From Acidisoma sp965199065 (GTDB taxonomy: Bacteria > Pseudomonadota > Alphaproteobacteria > Acetobacterales > Acetobacteraceae): a stretch of DNA of 64,000 nucleotides. Positions 33,992-42,570 of the stretch are shown here, in pieces; position 1 is the stretch's first letter, and each line of letters opens with the position of its first letter. A program made the translations under genes and the position numbers. The notes under the pieces were generated by a model, which did no database searches, was not told the DNA's origin, and was given only the letters and a program-made list of their open reading frames with translations. The stretch is from NCBI RefSeq assembly GCF_965199065.1, contig NZ_CBDAQN010000003.1, forward strand, positions 1,426,001 through 1,490,000, given 5' to 3'.

Positions 33992-34855
33992 ATGGCGATC
34001 CGCAAGCTGATCCTGCTTCTAAACGAGACCTCAGCCGGCAAGGCGGCGCTGGATACGGGGCTGGACGCCGCGCGCATCTGGAACGCTCACCTGACGGTGC
34101 TGCATGTCCGTGTCGATGCGCGGGATGTGGCGCCTCTGGCGGGCGAAGGGCTCTCCGGCGCCATGATCGAGGACATGATGGTCGCGACCGAGAAGGAGAG
34201 CGCGACCCGCGCCCACGACGTGCGGGTGCTGTTCGAGCATGCAGTCGCCTTGCATGGCGTGGCGGTGGGCGAGGCGCGCGCTGGCGGCGGCGCGACGGCG
34301 AACTTCGTGTCGGTGGCGGGACGCGAGGAGGAGATTCTTGCCCAGCAGGCGCGGCTGACGGATGTGGCCGTCATCCCGCATCCCGAGGCGGGCCAGGACG
34401 TGTCGTCCTCGGATGCCCTGCATGCGGTGCTCTTCGACAGCGGCAGGCCCGTTCTGGTCGCGCCCCCCGTCGCGCCGAAAAGCATAGGGCGCCGGATTTG
34501 CGTCGGCTGGAATGGAACCGCGGAGTCGTCCGCGGCGGTCCAGGCGGCGATCCCGTGGATGAAGCGGGCCGAGGCCGTCCGCATCCTGACCTCGGAGGAT
34601 TATCAGCGGCGCGGGCCGGGCGCGGCCGATCTCGAAGCCTACCTCGCCCTGCACGACATCCACGCCGAGATCGCGACCTTCCGCCCGATCGACAAGTCCG
34701 TGGGCGCCGGCCTGCTCGGGGCCGCGCGGGAGTTCGGCTCCGACCTTTTGTCGATGGGAGCCTACTCGCATTCGCGCCTGCGCCAGCTCATCCTCGGCGG
34801 CGTGACGCGGCATATCCTGGAAAACGCCGATCTGCCGGTTCTGATGAGCCGGTAG
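33992..34855 (+). CDS. Universal stress protein family (tandem)
   Basis: This 287-residue cytoplasmic protein consists of two UspA-like halves. The first begins with IRKLILLLNETSAGKAAL and the second near RRICVGWNGTAESSAAV; the end SMGAYSHSRLRQLILGGVTRHIL is the typical ATP-binding G-x2-G-x9-G(S/T) region. The first half lacks that motif, so it is probably degenerate. Such proteins help with stress survival, usually without a known substrate. It starts at ATG 33992 with a weak ribosome site and follows pdxH on the same strand. Confidence 0.9.
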   Translation: MAIRKLILLLNETSAGKAALDTGLDAARIWNAHLTVLHVRVDARDVAPLAGEGLSGAMIEDMMVATEKESATRAHDVRVLFEHAVALHGVAVGEARAGGGATANFVSVAGREEEILAQQARLTDVAVIPHPEAGQDVSSSDALHAVLFDSGRPVLVAPPVAPKSIGRRICVGWNGTAESSAAVQAAIPWMKRAEAVRILTSEDYQRRGPGAADLEAYLALHDIHAEIATFRPIDKSVGAGLLGAAREFGSDLLSMGAYSHSRLRQLILGGVTRHILENADLPVLMSR

Positions 34856-34909
34856 CGCGGCTTAAGCCATCGGCAACCTCGGCTGAGACCGGCGCCCGCT
34901 GGCGGAGGC

Positions 34910-35548
34910 TTATTGTAGCCGGTAGATCGTGACCGGGCGCTCGAGCGTGTCTTCCAGCTCCAGGGTCGTCGGCACCATCATGCGGGCGACGACCTCCATG
35001 CCGTCGCGCGGCAGGTAGGCACGCCCGGGATCGGCGATCCAGACTTCCGCTCCGGCCGCCGCCATCTCCCGCAGCCAGGGCAGGATGTGGCCTGTCATCG
35101 GCGCCTCGTAGCAGACGTCGCCGCACAGGATGAGGTCCCAGCGGCAGGCGTCGCCGACAACATCGCGGGTCTCGGCCAGCACGGCCACGCCGTTCTCCGC
35201 CGCGTTGAGGCGCGTCGCCGCGATCGCCAGCGGGTCGATCTCGGCCGCTTCCACCACGGCCGCGCCGGCCATCGCGCAGGCGATTGCCGCGAGCCCGCAG
35301 CCCGCGGCGAAATCCAGCACCCGCTTGCCGGCGACCAGCGCCGGGCGGTCGAGCACCATCCGCGCCAGGGCCTGGCTGCCCGGCCAGGCAAAGGCCCAGA
35401 AGGGCGGCTCGATGCCCTGTTCCACGAGCCAGGCCTCCGTCGCCTGCCAAATGGGCGTGATCTCGGTGGCCAGGTGCAGCCGGATTTCGGGGACGAGCGC
35501 CGAGCGGGTGAGACGCGTATGGCGGCGCAGGAAGTCCTCTGGGCTCAC
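34910..35548 (-). CDS. SAM-dependent methyltransferase, ETFB-lysine/PrmA-like
   Basis: This class I methyltransferase of 212 residues carries VLDFAAGCGLAAIACAMAGA as SAM motif I, AAEIDPLAIAATRLNAAEN as motif II and ILCGDVCYEAPMT as the post-II acidic block. The arrangement (PPFWAFAWPGSQALAR before motif I) matches the METTL20/ETFBKMT type that methylates lysines on proteins. GTG 35548 overlaps the ubiA stop (GTGA), so it is translationally coupled to ubiA. The target protein is not evident. Confidence 0.88.
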   Translation of the reverse strand: MSPEDFLRRHTRLTRSALVPEIRLHLATEITPIWQATEAWLVEQGIEPPFWAFAWPGSQALARMVLDRPALVAGKRVLDFAAGCGLAAIACAMAGAAVVEAAEIDPLAIAATRLNAAENGVAVLAETRDVVGDACRWDLILCGDVCYEAPMTGHILPWLREMAAAGAEVWIADPGRAYLPRDGMEVVARMMVPTTLELEDTLERPVTIYRLQ

Positions 35549-36444
35549 AGCCGTCCGGCGACCAGGGCCAGCCCGACCGCCAACCCCACCCACTTGTTGC
35601 TCTTGAACAAAGCGAGACAAAGGCCGGGATCGTTCACGTCCAGCGCCAAGACCTCCCGCGCGAGCAGGCCCGCCGGCAGAACCAGCACCACCAGGAACCA
35701 ACCGGACAGCCCCGCCAGCACACCGGAGGCGACCAGCAAGCCGACCGTCAGCGCGAAGCACACCGCCAGGAACGGCTGGGAGGTTTCGGCAAAGAGGCGG
35801 GCGGTCGAGCGGACGCCGACCAGCGCGTCGTCCTCCCGGTCCTGATGCGCGTAGATCGTGTCGTAGCCGAGAATCCAGAAAAACACCGCGAGGTAGAGCA
35901 GCAGAGCGGCGAGATCGAAATGCCGCGTCGCGGCGACATAGCCGAGCGGGGCGCCGAAGCCGAAGGTGATGCCGAGCATCGCCTGCGGCCACCAGGTGAC
36001 GCGCTTGGCCGCCGGATAGAGCGCCACCAGGATCAGCGACGAGGCGCCGAGGATCTGCGCCCGCCCGTTGAGGCTCAGCAGGATGGCGAGGCCGATGCAA
36101 AGCAATCCGGCGAGGAAAACCGCCGCCTGCCGCACGGAGAGTGCGCCCGAGGCCAGGGGCCGCCCGGCGGTGCGCGCCACCAGCCGGTCGATCTTGCGGT
36201 CCCAGACGTCGTTCACGACGCAGCCGGCGCTGCGCATGACCACGGAGCCGATGCCGAAGAGCACGATCAGCCGCAGCGTCTCCGGCCAGGGCGCGCGGGA
36301 CAGCAGGATGCTCCAGAGGCCGGGCAGGAATAGCAGCCAGGCGCCGATGGGGCGGTCGAGCCGGGCCAGGATGGCATAGGGCGCCATGACGCGAGGGAGC
36401 TTGCCGACCCAGCCGCCACCCTCGATATCTGTGTGCGTCGCCAT
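35545..36444 (-). CDS. ubiA: 4-hydroxybenzoate polyprenyltransferase
   Basis: UbiA prenylates 4-hydroxybenzoate, the committed membrane step of ubiquinone synthesis. The 299 residues form about eight or nine membrane spans. The two Asp-rich motifs are NDVWDRKID near residue 78 and YDTIYAHQDREDD near 196, binding Mg-diphosphate. RLDRPIGAWLLFLPG near the start is typical. GGAGAGG precedes ATG 36444. Its start codon lies within the CATG shared with the divergent rsmE start, and its 3' end overlaps the methyltransferase gene. Confidence 0.96.
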   Translation of the reverse strand: MATHTDIEGGGWVGKLPRVMAPYAILARLDRPIGAWLLFLPGLWSILLSRAPWPETLRLIVLFGIGSVVMRSAGCVVNDVWDRKIDRLVARTAGRPLASGALSVRQAAVFLAGLLCIGLAILLSLNGRAQILGASSLILVALYPAAKRVTWWPQAMLGITFGFGAPLGYVAATRHFDLAALLLYLAVFFWILGYDTIYAHQDREDDALVGVRSTARLFAETSQPFLAVCFALTVGLLVASGVLAGLSGWFLVVLVLPAGLLAREVLALDVNDPGLCLALFKSNKWVGLAVGLALVAGRL

Positions 36445-37174
36445 GACCTCTCCATCCCCCTCAGCCGATCATGGGTCAATCCGTCTCCATGTGCAGGCGG
36501 CCCTGGCCGAAGGCGCCTCCGTCCTATTGGAGGAAGCACAATCGCGCTACCTCGGCACCGTCATGCGCCGGACGGTGGGCGACCGTCTGCGCCTGTTCAA
36601 TGGCCGCGACGGGGAGTGGCAGGCGCGCATCGTGACGCTGGGCAAGCGCGGCGCGCTGGCCGAGGCGGAGGCGCTGCTCCGCCCGCAGGCAGCCGGGCCC
36701 GACCACTGGCTGCTGCTCTCCATCATCAAGCGCGAGGCGCTGGAATGGGCGGTCGAGAAGGCGACGGAGCTGGGCGTGGCGGAAATCCACCCCGTCATCA
36801 CGGTCCGCAGCCAGCCGGCGCGGCCGAACCCCGAGCGGCTTCGCGCGATCGCGATCGAGGCGGCCGAGCAATGCGAGCGCCTGACCGTGCCGGCGATCCA
36901 CCCGCCCCGGCCGCTGGAGGCCGCGTTGCGGGACTGGCCGGCCGGGCGCCCGCTGATCGCCGCCATCGAACGCGGCGAGGCTGCGCCGCCTGGCCCGCAG
37001 GCCGGTTCCGCCGCGCTGCTGATCGGGCCGGAGGGCGGGTTCGACCGCATGGAGCTTGACGCAATGCGTCGGCTTCCCTTTCTTGTGCCGGCGTCGCTCG
37101 GGCCCCGTATTCTCCGGGCAGAGACCGCAGCCATCGTGGGTCTCGCCTTGCTGCAGCGCCCATCGACTTCCTGA
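36443..37174 (+). CDS. rsmE: 16S rRNA m3U1498 methyltransferase
   Basis: RsmE methylates N3 of U1498 in 16S rRNA. The N-terminal PUA-like part (RLHVQAAL, RLRLFNGRDGEWQARI) leads to a SPOUT knot with KATELGVAEIHPV, EQCERLTVP and the SAM-binding IGPEGGFDRMELDAM and LGPRILRAETA. ATG 36443 is the last standard start before the conserved domain; it has no clear ribosome site and overlaps the divergent ubiA start codon as CATG. A GTG at 36431 is another option. gshA starts 26 bases after its stop. Confidence 0.94.
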   Translation: MTSPSPSADHGSIRLHVQAALAEGASVLLEEAQSRYLGTVMRRTVGDRLRLFNGRDGEWQARIVTLGKRGALAEAEALLRPQAAGPDHWLLLSIIKREALEWAVEKATELGVAEIHPVITVRSQPARPNPERLRAIAIEAAEQCERLTVPAIHPPRPLEAALRDWPAGRPLIAAIERGEAAPPGPQAGSAALLIGPEGGFDRMELDAMRRLPFLVPASLGPRILRAETAAIVGLALLQRPSTS

Positions 37175-37200
37175 CCATAGACGCTTGAGCGGAACAGCCG

Positions 37201-38562
37201 ATGTCCAACCCCGGCGAGGGCGACCTCACCCCGATTGCCACGACCAGCCAGCTTGCCGAGTATCTGGCGAGCGGCTGCAAAACGCCGGACCGTTTCCGCA
37301 TCGGCACGGAGCACGAGAAATTCGGCTTCCGCCTCGGTGACCTCGCTCCGCCGCCCTACGAGCCACGGGGCATCCGCGGCATGCTGGAAGGCATCGCGGC
37401 CGATGGCTGGGCGCCGATTCTCGACAACGGCCAGCCGATCGGGTTGAGCCGCGACGGCGCCTCGATCTCGCTGGAACCGGCCGGGCAGTTCGAACTCTCC
37501 GGCGGCCTGTGCCGCACGCTGCACGAGACCCAGGCGGAGCTCGCCGCGCATCTGGCCGAGGTGCGTCCGGTGGCGGCGGATCTCGGCCTCGGCTTCGCGC
37601 CGCTCGGCTTTCACCCTCTCGCCAGGCGGGACGAGATGCCGTGGATGCCCAAGGGCCGCTACGGCATCATGAAGAGCTACATGCCGAAGGTCGGCACGCG
37701 CGGCCTGGACATGATGACGCGCACCTGTACGGTCCAGGTAAATCTCGACTTTGCCTCCGAGGCGGACATGGTCGCCAAGCTCCGGGTCAGTCTGGCGCTG
37801 CAGCCCTTCGCCACCGCGCTGTTCGCCAGTTCGCCCTTCTACGAGGGCCGCCCCAACGGGCTGCTGTCCAATCGGGCCCAGGTCTGGACCGACACCGACA
37901 ATGTGCGCGCCGGCATTCCCGCCGCCGTCTTCGAGCGAGGCTTCGGCTTCGAGCGGTTCGCGGAATTCGCCCTCGATGTGCCGATGTATTTCGTCTACCG
38001 CGATGACCGCTACATCGATGTCGCCGGGGCCTCGTTCCGGGACTTCATGGCCGGGAGGTTGCCGGGGTTCGAAGGCCAGGTGCCGACCATGGGCGACTTC
38101 GCCGACCATATCACCACGATCTTCACCGATGTCCGGCTCAAGCGCTTCCTGGAGATGCGCGGCGCCGATGCCGGCACTCCGGCGATGATGACGGCGTTGT
38201 CCGCCTTCTGGGTCGGCATCCTGTACGACGGCGCCGCCTTGACCGCCGCCGAGGCGCTCGTGGCAGACCTCGGCCCCGAGGCGCTGATGGCGGTGCGGGC
38301 GGCGGTGCCGGGCGCGGGCCTCGACGCGCCTTGGCGCCGGGGCACCCTGCGCGACCTCGTCCAGCCTCTGGTGGCGATCGCCGAAGGCGGGCTCGCGGCG
38401 CGGGCGCACCGGAATGCCGAAGGCGCGGATGAACGCATCTACCTGGAGCCACTGCGGGAAATAGCCGCCGGGGCTCCGACCCAGGCCGAGCACTGGCTGG
38501 CCCGCTGGCACGGCGACTGGGCCGGCGACACGCGCCGCATCTTCGCGGAAGCCGCGATCTGA
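37201..38562 (+). CDS. gshA: Glutamate-cysteine ligase (plant/alphaproteobacterial type)
   Basis: GshA makes gamma-glutamylcysteine, the first and limiting step of glutathione synthesis. The 453-residue protein matches the plant-type GCS2 family: RIGTEHEKFGFR near residue 33, ISLEPAGQFELSG, MPKGRYGIMKSYMP, and the ATP/metal-binding TCTVQVNLDFASE. The ATG follows GAGCGGAA. It lies between rsmE and an NDUFAF5-like methyltransferase on the same strand; the latter starts within its stop codon. Glutathione made here serves AdhC and the GST encoded in this window. Confidence 0.96.
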   Translation: MSNPGEGDLTPIATTSQLAEYLASGCKTPDRFRIGTEHEKFGFRLGDLAPPPYEPRGIRGMLEGIAADGWAPILDNGQPIGLSRDGASISLEPAGQFELSGGLCRTLHETQAELAAHLAEVRPVAADLGLGFAPLGFHPLARRDEMPWMPKGRYGIMKSYMPKVGTRGLDMMTRTCTVQVNLDFASEADMVAKLRVSLALQPFATALFASSPFYEGRPNGLLSNRAQVWTDTDNVRAGIPAAVFERGFGFERFAEFALDVPMYFVYRDDRYIDVAGASFRDFMAGRLPGFEGQVPTMGDFADHITTIFTDVRLKRFLEMRGADAGTPAMMTALSAFWVGILYDGAALTAAEALVADLGPEALMAVRAAVPGAGLDAPWRRGTLRDLVQPLVAIAEGGLAARAHRNAEGADERIYLEPLREIAAGAPTQAEHWLARWHGDWAGDTRRIFAEAAI

Positions 38563-39353
38563 CCGATCAGGCGGACATCTTCGACCGCGGCGCCGTCCGC
38601 CGCCACCGCGACCGCGCCGCGGCCACGGTCTCGGAAGTCGCGCCAATCCTGGAGGACGTGGCCGACAGGCTGCTCGACCGGCTGGCCGACACGACCCGCC
38701 GCTTCATGGCGGCGCTCGACCTCGGCGGACGGGGGATCATCGCGCCCCGGCTGCGCGCCGCCGGCATCCCCACCGTCGCCATGGATCTTTCGGCACGCAT
38801 GGCCGCGTTGAGCGGTGCGCCCGCGCTCGTCGGCGACGAGGAAGTGCTGCCGTTCGGCACGAACAGCTTCGACCTCGTGGTCGCCAACCTCTCGCTGCAT
38901 TGGGTGAACGACCTGCCGGGGGCGCTGATCCAGATCCGCCGCGCGCTCAGGCCCGAGGGGCTGCTGCTGGCCAGCCTGCCGCTGCTCGGCACGCTGGATG
39001 AGGTGCGCCGCGCGCTCACCGGAACCGAGGCCGAGTTGCGTGGCGGGGTCAGCCCCCGCATCTCGCCCTTCCCCGACCTGCGGGACTGCGCCGGGCTGCT
39101 GCAACGGGCGGGGTTCACCCTGCCTGTGGCGGATGCCGAGGATATCGACCTGCTCTACGCCAACCCGCTGGCCCTGCTGCGGGACCTGCAGGCAGCAGGC
39201 GAGAGGAACGCGATTGGCGAGCGTAGCCGGTCGGTGCCGCCGCGCGCGCTGTTTCCGGCGGCGCTGATGAAGCTGCCGGTGAATGAGGATGGCCGCATCA
39301 CCGCACGGCTGCGGCTCGGCATCATGACCGGCTGGGCGCCTTCTGCCGCCTGA
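38559..39353 (+). CDS. NDUFAF5/BioC-like methyltransferase with a probable CTG start
   Basis: This SAM-binding protein of 264 residues resembles the alphaproteobacterial NDUFAF5 group, linked to respiratory complex I assembly, with BioC as a relative. IFDRGAVRRHRDRAA begins the conserved region, LALDLGG-like (AALDLGGRG) is motif I, and NLSLHWVNDLPGAL is the hallmark. No ATG, GTG or TTG lies before the conserved N-terminus; a CTG at 38559 overlapping the gshA stop (CTGA), with GGAA 8 bases upstream, fits. A later GTG at 38658 would remove the conserved N-terminus. It is convergent with the hydroxyacid dehydrogenase, one base apart. Confidence 0.85.
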   Translation: MTDQADIFDRGAVRRHRDRAAATVSEVAPILEDVADRLLDRLADTTRRFMAALDLGGRGIIAPRLRAAGIPTVAMDLSARMAALSGAPALVGDEEVLPFGTNSFDLVVANLSLHWVNDLPGALIQIRRALRPEGLLLASLPLLGTLDEVRRALTGTEAELRGGVSPRISPFPDLRDCAGLLQRAGFTLPVADAEDIDLLYANPLALLRDLQAAGERNAIGERSRSVPPRALFPAALMKLPVNEDGRITARLRLGIMTGWAPSAA

Positions 39354-39354
39354 G

Positions 39355-40323
39355 TCAGCGTACGAGGTTGGCGGGCTGCCCCCCGGCCAGAACGACATCG
39401 ATGCCGTCGCAGAGCAGGCGGCTCATCTCGCGCCGCGTCTCGACCGTGGCGCTGCCGCTATGGGGAAGCGCGAAAACATTGGACAAGGTCCGATAGGCCG
39501 GGTGGATCGTCGGCTCGCCGTCGAACACATCGAGCCCGGCCGCCGCTATGCGGCCATCCTGCAGGCGCTCGACCAGCGCCGCATCGTCGATCACGTCGCC
39601 GCGGGAGATGTTGGTGACGATCGCGCCCGCGGGCATCTGGTCGAGGAATGTGCCGTCAATGAGGTGGCGGTTCGCGGCCCCGCCCGGACAGGCGATGCAG
39701 AGGATGTCGCTGACGATGGCGAGATCCTGGAGGACGGGCTGGTATTGCGCGCCATCCTCCAGCGCCCGGTCGAGCCGGCGGCGGTTGTGGTAATGCACGC
39801 GCATGCCAAAACCCTGCGCGCGGCGGGCGACGGCACGGCCGATCCGTCCCATGCCGAGGATGCCGAGCCGCCGGCCGTGTACATCGCTGCCGAGAAGCTG
39901 ACCCGGCATCCAGCCGCCCCATGCGCCGCCGCGTACGAGCGCCAGCCCCTCCACCGCGCGCCGCGCCGCGCCCAGCATGAGCAGCAGGGCGATGTCGGCG
40001 CAGGATTCGCTGAGCACATCCGGCGTGCTGAGGAGGGTGAGGCCGCGAGCCGCCAGCGCCGGAAGGTCGATATGGTCCGTGCCTACCGAGTAGGTGCAGA
40101 CGATGCGGAGGCTCGGCGGCAGTTGCGTAATCATCGCTGCGTCGAGCCGGTCGGTGGCGGTAACGACCAGGATCGCGGCGCCGATGCTTCCCGCCACGAG
40201 TTCGTCGGCGGTCAGCACGCGGTCCGTTGCATTGAAGACTGCGTCGTATCGATCACGAAAGGGCTTGGCGGCGGCCGGTGGCAGAACGCAAGCAATGAAG
40301 ACGCGCGGCCGGCTGCTCGTCAT
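39355..40323 (-). CDS. D-2-hydroxyacid dehydrogenase (NAD-dependent)
   Basis: This enzyme of 322 residues belongs to the D-isomer 2-hydroxyacid dehydrogenase family, which includes glyoxylate/hydroxypyruvate reductases. The NAD site is GILGMGRIGRAVARRAQGFG. The catalytic residues are visible in NISRGDVID (Arg), FDGEPTI (Glu) and LPHSGSAT (His). ATG 40323 is used; a TTG at 40335 is an in-frame alternative. It lies 159 bases downstream of... the ligA 3' end side and is on the same strand. With glycerate kinase in the window, a hydroxypyruvate or glyoxylate substrate is possible. Confidence 0.92.
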   Translation of the reverse strand: MTSSRPRVFIACVLPPAAAKPFRDRYDAVFNATDRVLTADELVAGSIGAAILVVTATDRLDAAMITQLPPSLRIVCTYSVGTDHIDLPALAARGLTLLSTPDVLSESCADIALLLMLGAARRAVEGLALVRGGAWGGWMPGQLLGSDVHGRRLGILGMGRIGRAVARRAQGFGMRVHYHNRRRLDRALEDGAQYQPVLQDLAIVSDILCIACPGGAANRHLIDGTFLDQMPAGAIVTNISRGDVIDDAALVERLQDGRIAAAGLDVFDGEPTIHPAYRTLSNVFALPHSGSATVETRREMSRLLCDGIDVVLAGGQPANLVR

Positions 40324-40482
40324 CCGGCAAGGCAACGTCTGGCGGCGCGGCGGGAAAACGTGAGACGCATGGTGCGGGCCGCTCCAAGTAATCGAAATTG
40401 CTACTTGGCACAGAGACAGCAGTATCCGCCAGGGGATCCGCGAACGTAACCTTCTGCTCCATCCTGCAGACCCTTGTCGGGC

Positions 40483-42570
40483 CTACGCCTCGGCGGGCGT
40501 GTCCATCGGCGGCAGCCCGGCAAGCTCACGCCACGCCGGCTCGTCCAGCACCGTCAAACCCAGAGCCGCCGCCTTCTTCGCCTTGGAGCCCGCATCGGCG
40601 CCCGCCACGACGTAGTCGGTGTTCTTGGACACGCTGTCCGTGACGCGGGCACCCAGAGTCTCTGCCCGCGCCTTGGCCTCGGGCCGCGTCATCGTCGCCA
40701 TTCCGCCGGTGAAGACGATCGTCTTGCCCGCCAGCGGACTATCCGCCCCGGCGCCCGCCGCATCCTCGACGGTGAGCACCGCCGCCAGCGCATCGAGCGC
40801 CGCGATGTTGCGGTCCTCGGCAAAGAACTCCATCAGCTCCTCGGCGACCGCAGGCCCGACGCCGATGATGCTGCCCAAAGCCAGCCGCTCGTCCGACCCC
40901 ACCACCCGCGCCGCCAGCATCTGCTCGCGCCAATGGGCGAAACTGCCGTAGTGGCGGGCGAGCAGCTTGGCGTTCGTCTCGCCGATCCGCCGGATGCCCA
41001 GCGCGTAGATGAAACGCGCCAGGGAAATGACCCGCCGCGCCTCGATCGAGCGGCTGAGGTTTCGCGCGGAGGTCGCACCCCAGCCTTCGCGCTTGGCGAT
41101 CTCCGGCTCATGCTGCGGCAACGCGAAGATGTCCTCGGGCGTCTTCAGCAGGCCGTCGGTGTAGAATTCGGCGACGGTGCGGTCGCCCAGCCCCTCGATG
41201 TCGAACGCGCCGCGCGAGACGAAATGGATGAGACGCTCGACCGTCTGCGCGGGGCAGATCAGGCCGCCGGTGCAACGGCGCACGACCTCGCCGGGGGGCC
41301 GCAGGGCCAGCGAGCCGCAGACCGGGCAGGTCTCCGGCGGCACCCAGGGCACGGCACCCTCCGGCCGCTTGTCGGGCAGGATGCCCAGGATCTGCGGGAT
41401 CACGTCGCCCGCCCGCTGGAGCATGACGGTGTCGCCGACCCGCACATCGCGGCGGGCGATCTCGTCCTCGTTGTGGAGCGTCGCCCGCGTGACCAGCACG
41501 CCGCCGACATTCACCGGCTCCAGCTCCGCGACCGGCGTCAGCGCGCCAGTCCGCCCGACCTGGATGCGGATGTCCCGCAGGATCGTCACCGCCTGTTCGG
41601 CAGGAAACTTCCAGGCGATCGCCCAGCGCGGCGCGCGCCCCGCGAAGCCGAGCCGCCGCTGCAGCCCGATGTCGTCCAGCTTGTAGACGACGCCGTCGAT
41701 GTCATAGGGCAACGCCGCGCGGCCCTCGCCGATTTCGCGCTGGAAGGCCTCGGCTTCCGGGCCGCCCGAGACCCGGCGGCGCAGCGGATTGACGGTGAAG
41801 CCCCAGCCTTCGAGGCGCGCCAGAAATTCCGAGTGGGTGCCAGCCACCTCTTCGCTTGCCTCGCCCATGGCATAGGCGAAGAACTGCAACTTACGCCCGG
41901 CGGTGATCCGCGCGTCGAGCTGCCGCAGGCTGCCAGCCGCCGCATTGCGGGGATTGGCGAACAGCCGGTCCCCCGCCGCCGCCTGCGCCTCGTTCAGCGC
42001 AAGGAAGTCCGCCTTGGTCATCAGCACCTCGCCCCGGACCTCGATCCGCGCCGGCGCCTCACCCTTCAGCTTGTCCGGCACGCTTGCGAGCGTGCGGATG
42101 TTGGCCGTGACCTCCTCGCCTTCAAAGCCGTCGCCGCGCGTCGCCGCCGCGATCAGCGACCCGCTCTCGTAGGTGATCGAGATCGACAGCCCATCGAGCT
42201 TCGGCTCCGCCACGAAGGAAAGCGCGTTGTCGGTCTTGAGGCCGAGGAACCGCCGGATCCGCGCCTCGAACTCGGTGAAGTCGGCGGTTTCGAAGGCGTT
42301 CTCCAGCGAGAGCATGGGGATGCCGTGCCGCCATTTGGCGAAACCGGTGGCCGGGGCGGCGCCGACACCGGCCACCGCCGACCCCGGATCCGCGAGATCC
42401 GGGAACGACGCGAGGATTTCCGCTGCGCGCCGCCGCCAGCCGTCATACTCGGCGTCGGTGACTTCCGGCGCGTCATTCCCATGATAGGCGACATCGGCCG
42501 CCGCGATCTTTTCGGTGAGGGTCGCGAGCTCGGCACGCGCCGCCTCGAACCCCTTCGGCTTCCGGCTCAT
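40483..42570 (-). CDS. ligA: NAD-dependent DNA ligase
   Basis: LigA seals nicks in DNA using NAD. The 695 residues contain the adenylation KxDG motif (AEPKLDGLS near residue 116), an OB fold, the four-cysteine zinc finger (CPVCGSL and CTGGLICPAQ), helix-hairpin-helix repeats and a C-terminal BRCT domain (VFTGGMATMTRPEAK). The N-terminal Ia domain starts with the YHGNDAPEVTDAEYD block that binds NMN. Its ATG overlaps the recN stop (ATGA), so it is coupled to recN. The order bamD-recN-ligA is standard in alphaproteobacteria. Confidence 0.98.
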   Translation of the reverse strand: MSRKPKGFEAARAELATLTEKIAAADVAYHGNDAPEVTDAEYDGWRRRAAEILASFPDLADPGSAVAGVGAAPATGFAKWRHGIPMLSLENAFETADFTEFEARIRRFLGLKTDNALSFVAEPKLDGLSISITYESGSLIAAATRGDGFEGEEVTANIRTLASVPDKLKGEAPARIEVRGEVLMTKADFLALNEAQAAAGDRLFANPRNAAAGSLRQLDARITAGRKLQFFAYAMGEASEEVAGTHSEFLARLEGWGFTVNPLRRRVSGGPEAEAFQREIGEGRAALPYDIDGVVYKLDDIGLQRRLGFAGRAPRWAIAWKFPAEQAVTILRDIRIQVGRTGALTPVAELEPVNVGGVLVTRATLHNEDEIARRDVRVGDTVMLQRAGDVIPQILGILPDKRPEGAVPWVPPETCPVCGSLALRPPGEVVRRCTGGLICPAQTVERLIHFVSRGAFDIEGLGDRTVAEFYTDGLLKTPEDIFALPQHEPEIAKREGWGATSARNLSRSIEARRVISLARFIYALGIRRIGETNAKLLARHYGSFAHWREQMLAARVVGSDERLALGSIIGVGPAVAEELMEFFAEDRNIAALDALAAVLTVEDAAGAGADSPLAGKTIVFTGGMATMTRPEAKARAETLGARVTDSVSKNTDYVVAGADAGSKAKKAAALGLTVLDEPAWRELAGLPPMDTPAEA

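Noticed and set aside
36547..38646. 699-codon open frame opposite rsmE and gshA
   Set aside because: Low-complexity Arg/Gly/Asp sequence, no domain, opposite two well-supported genes.
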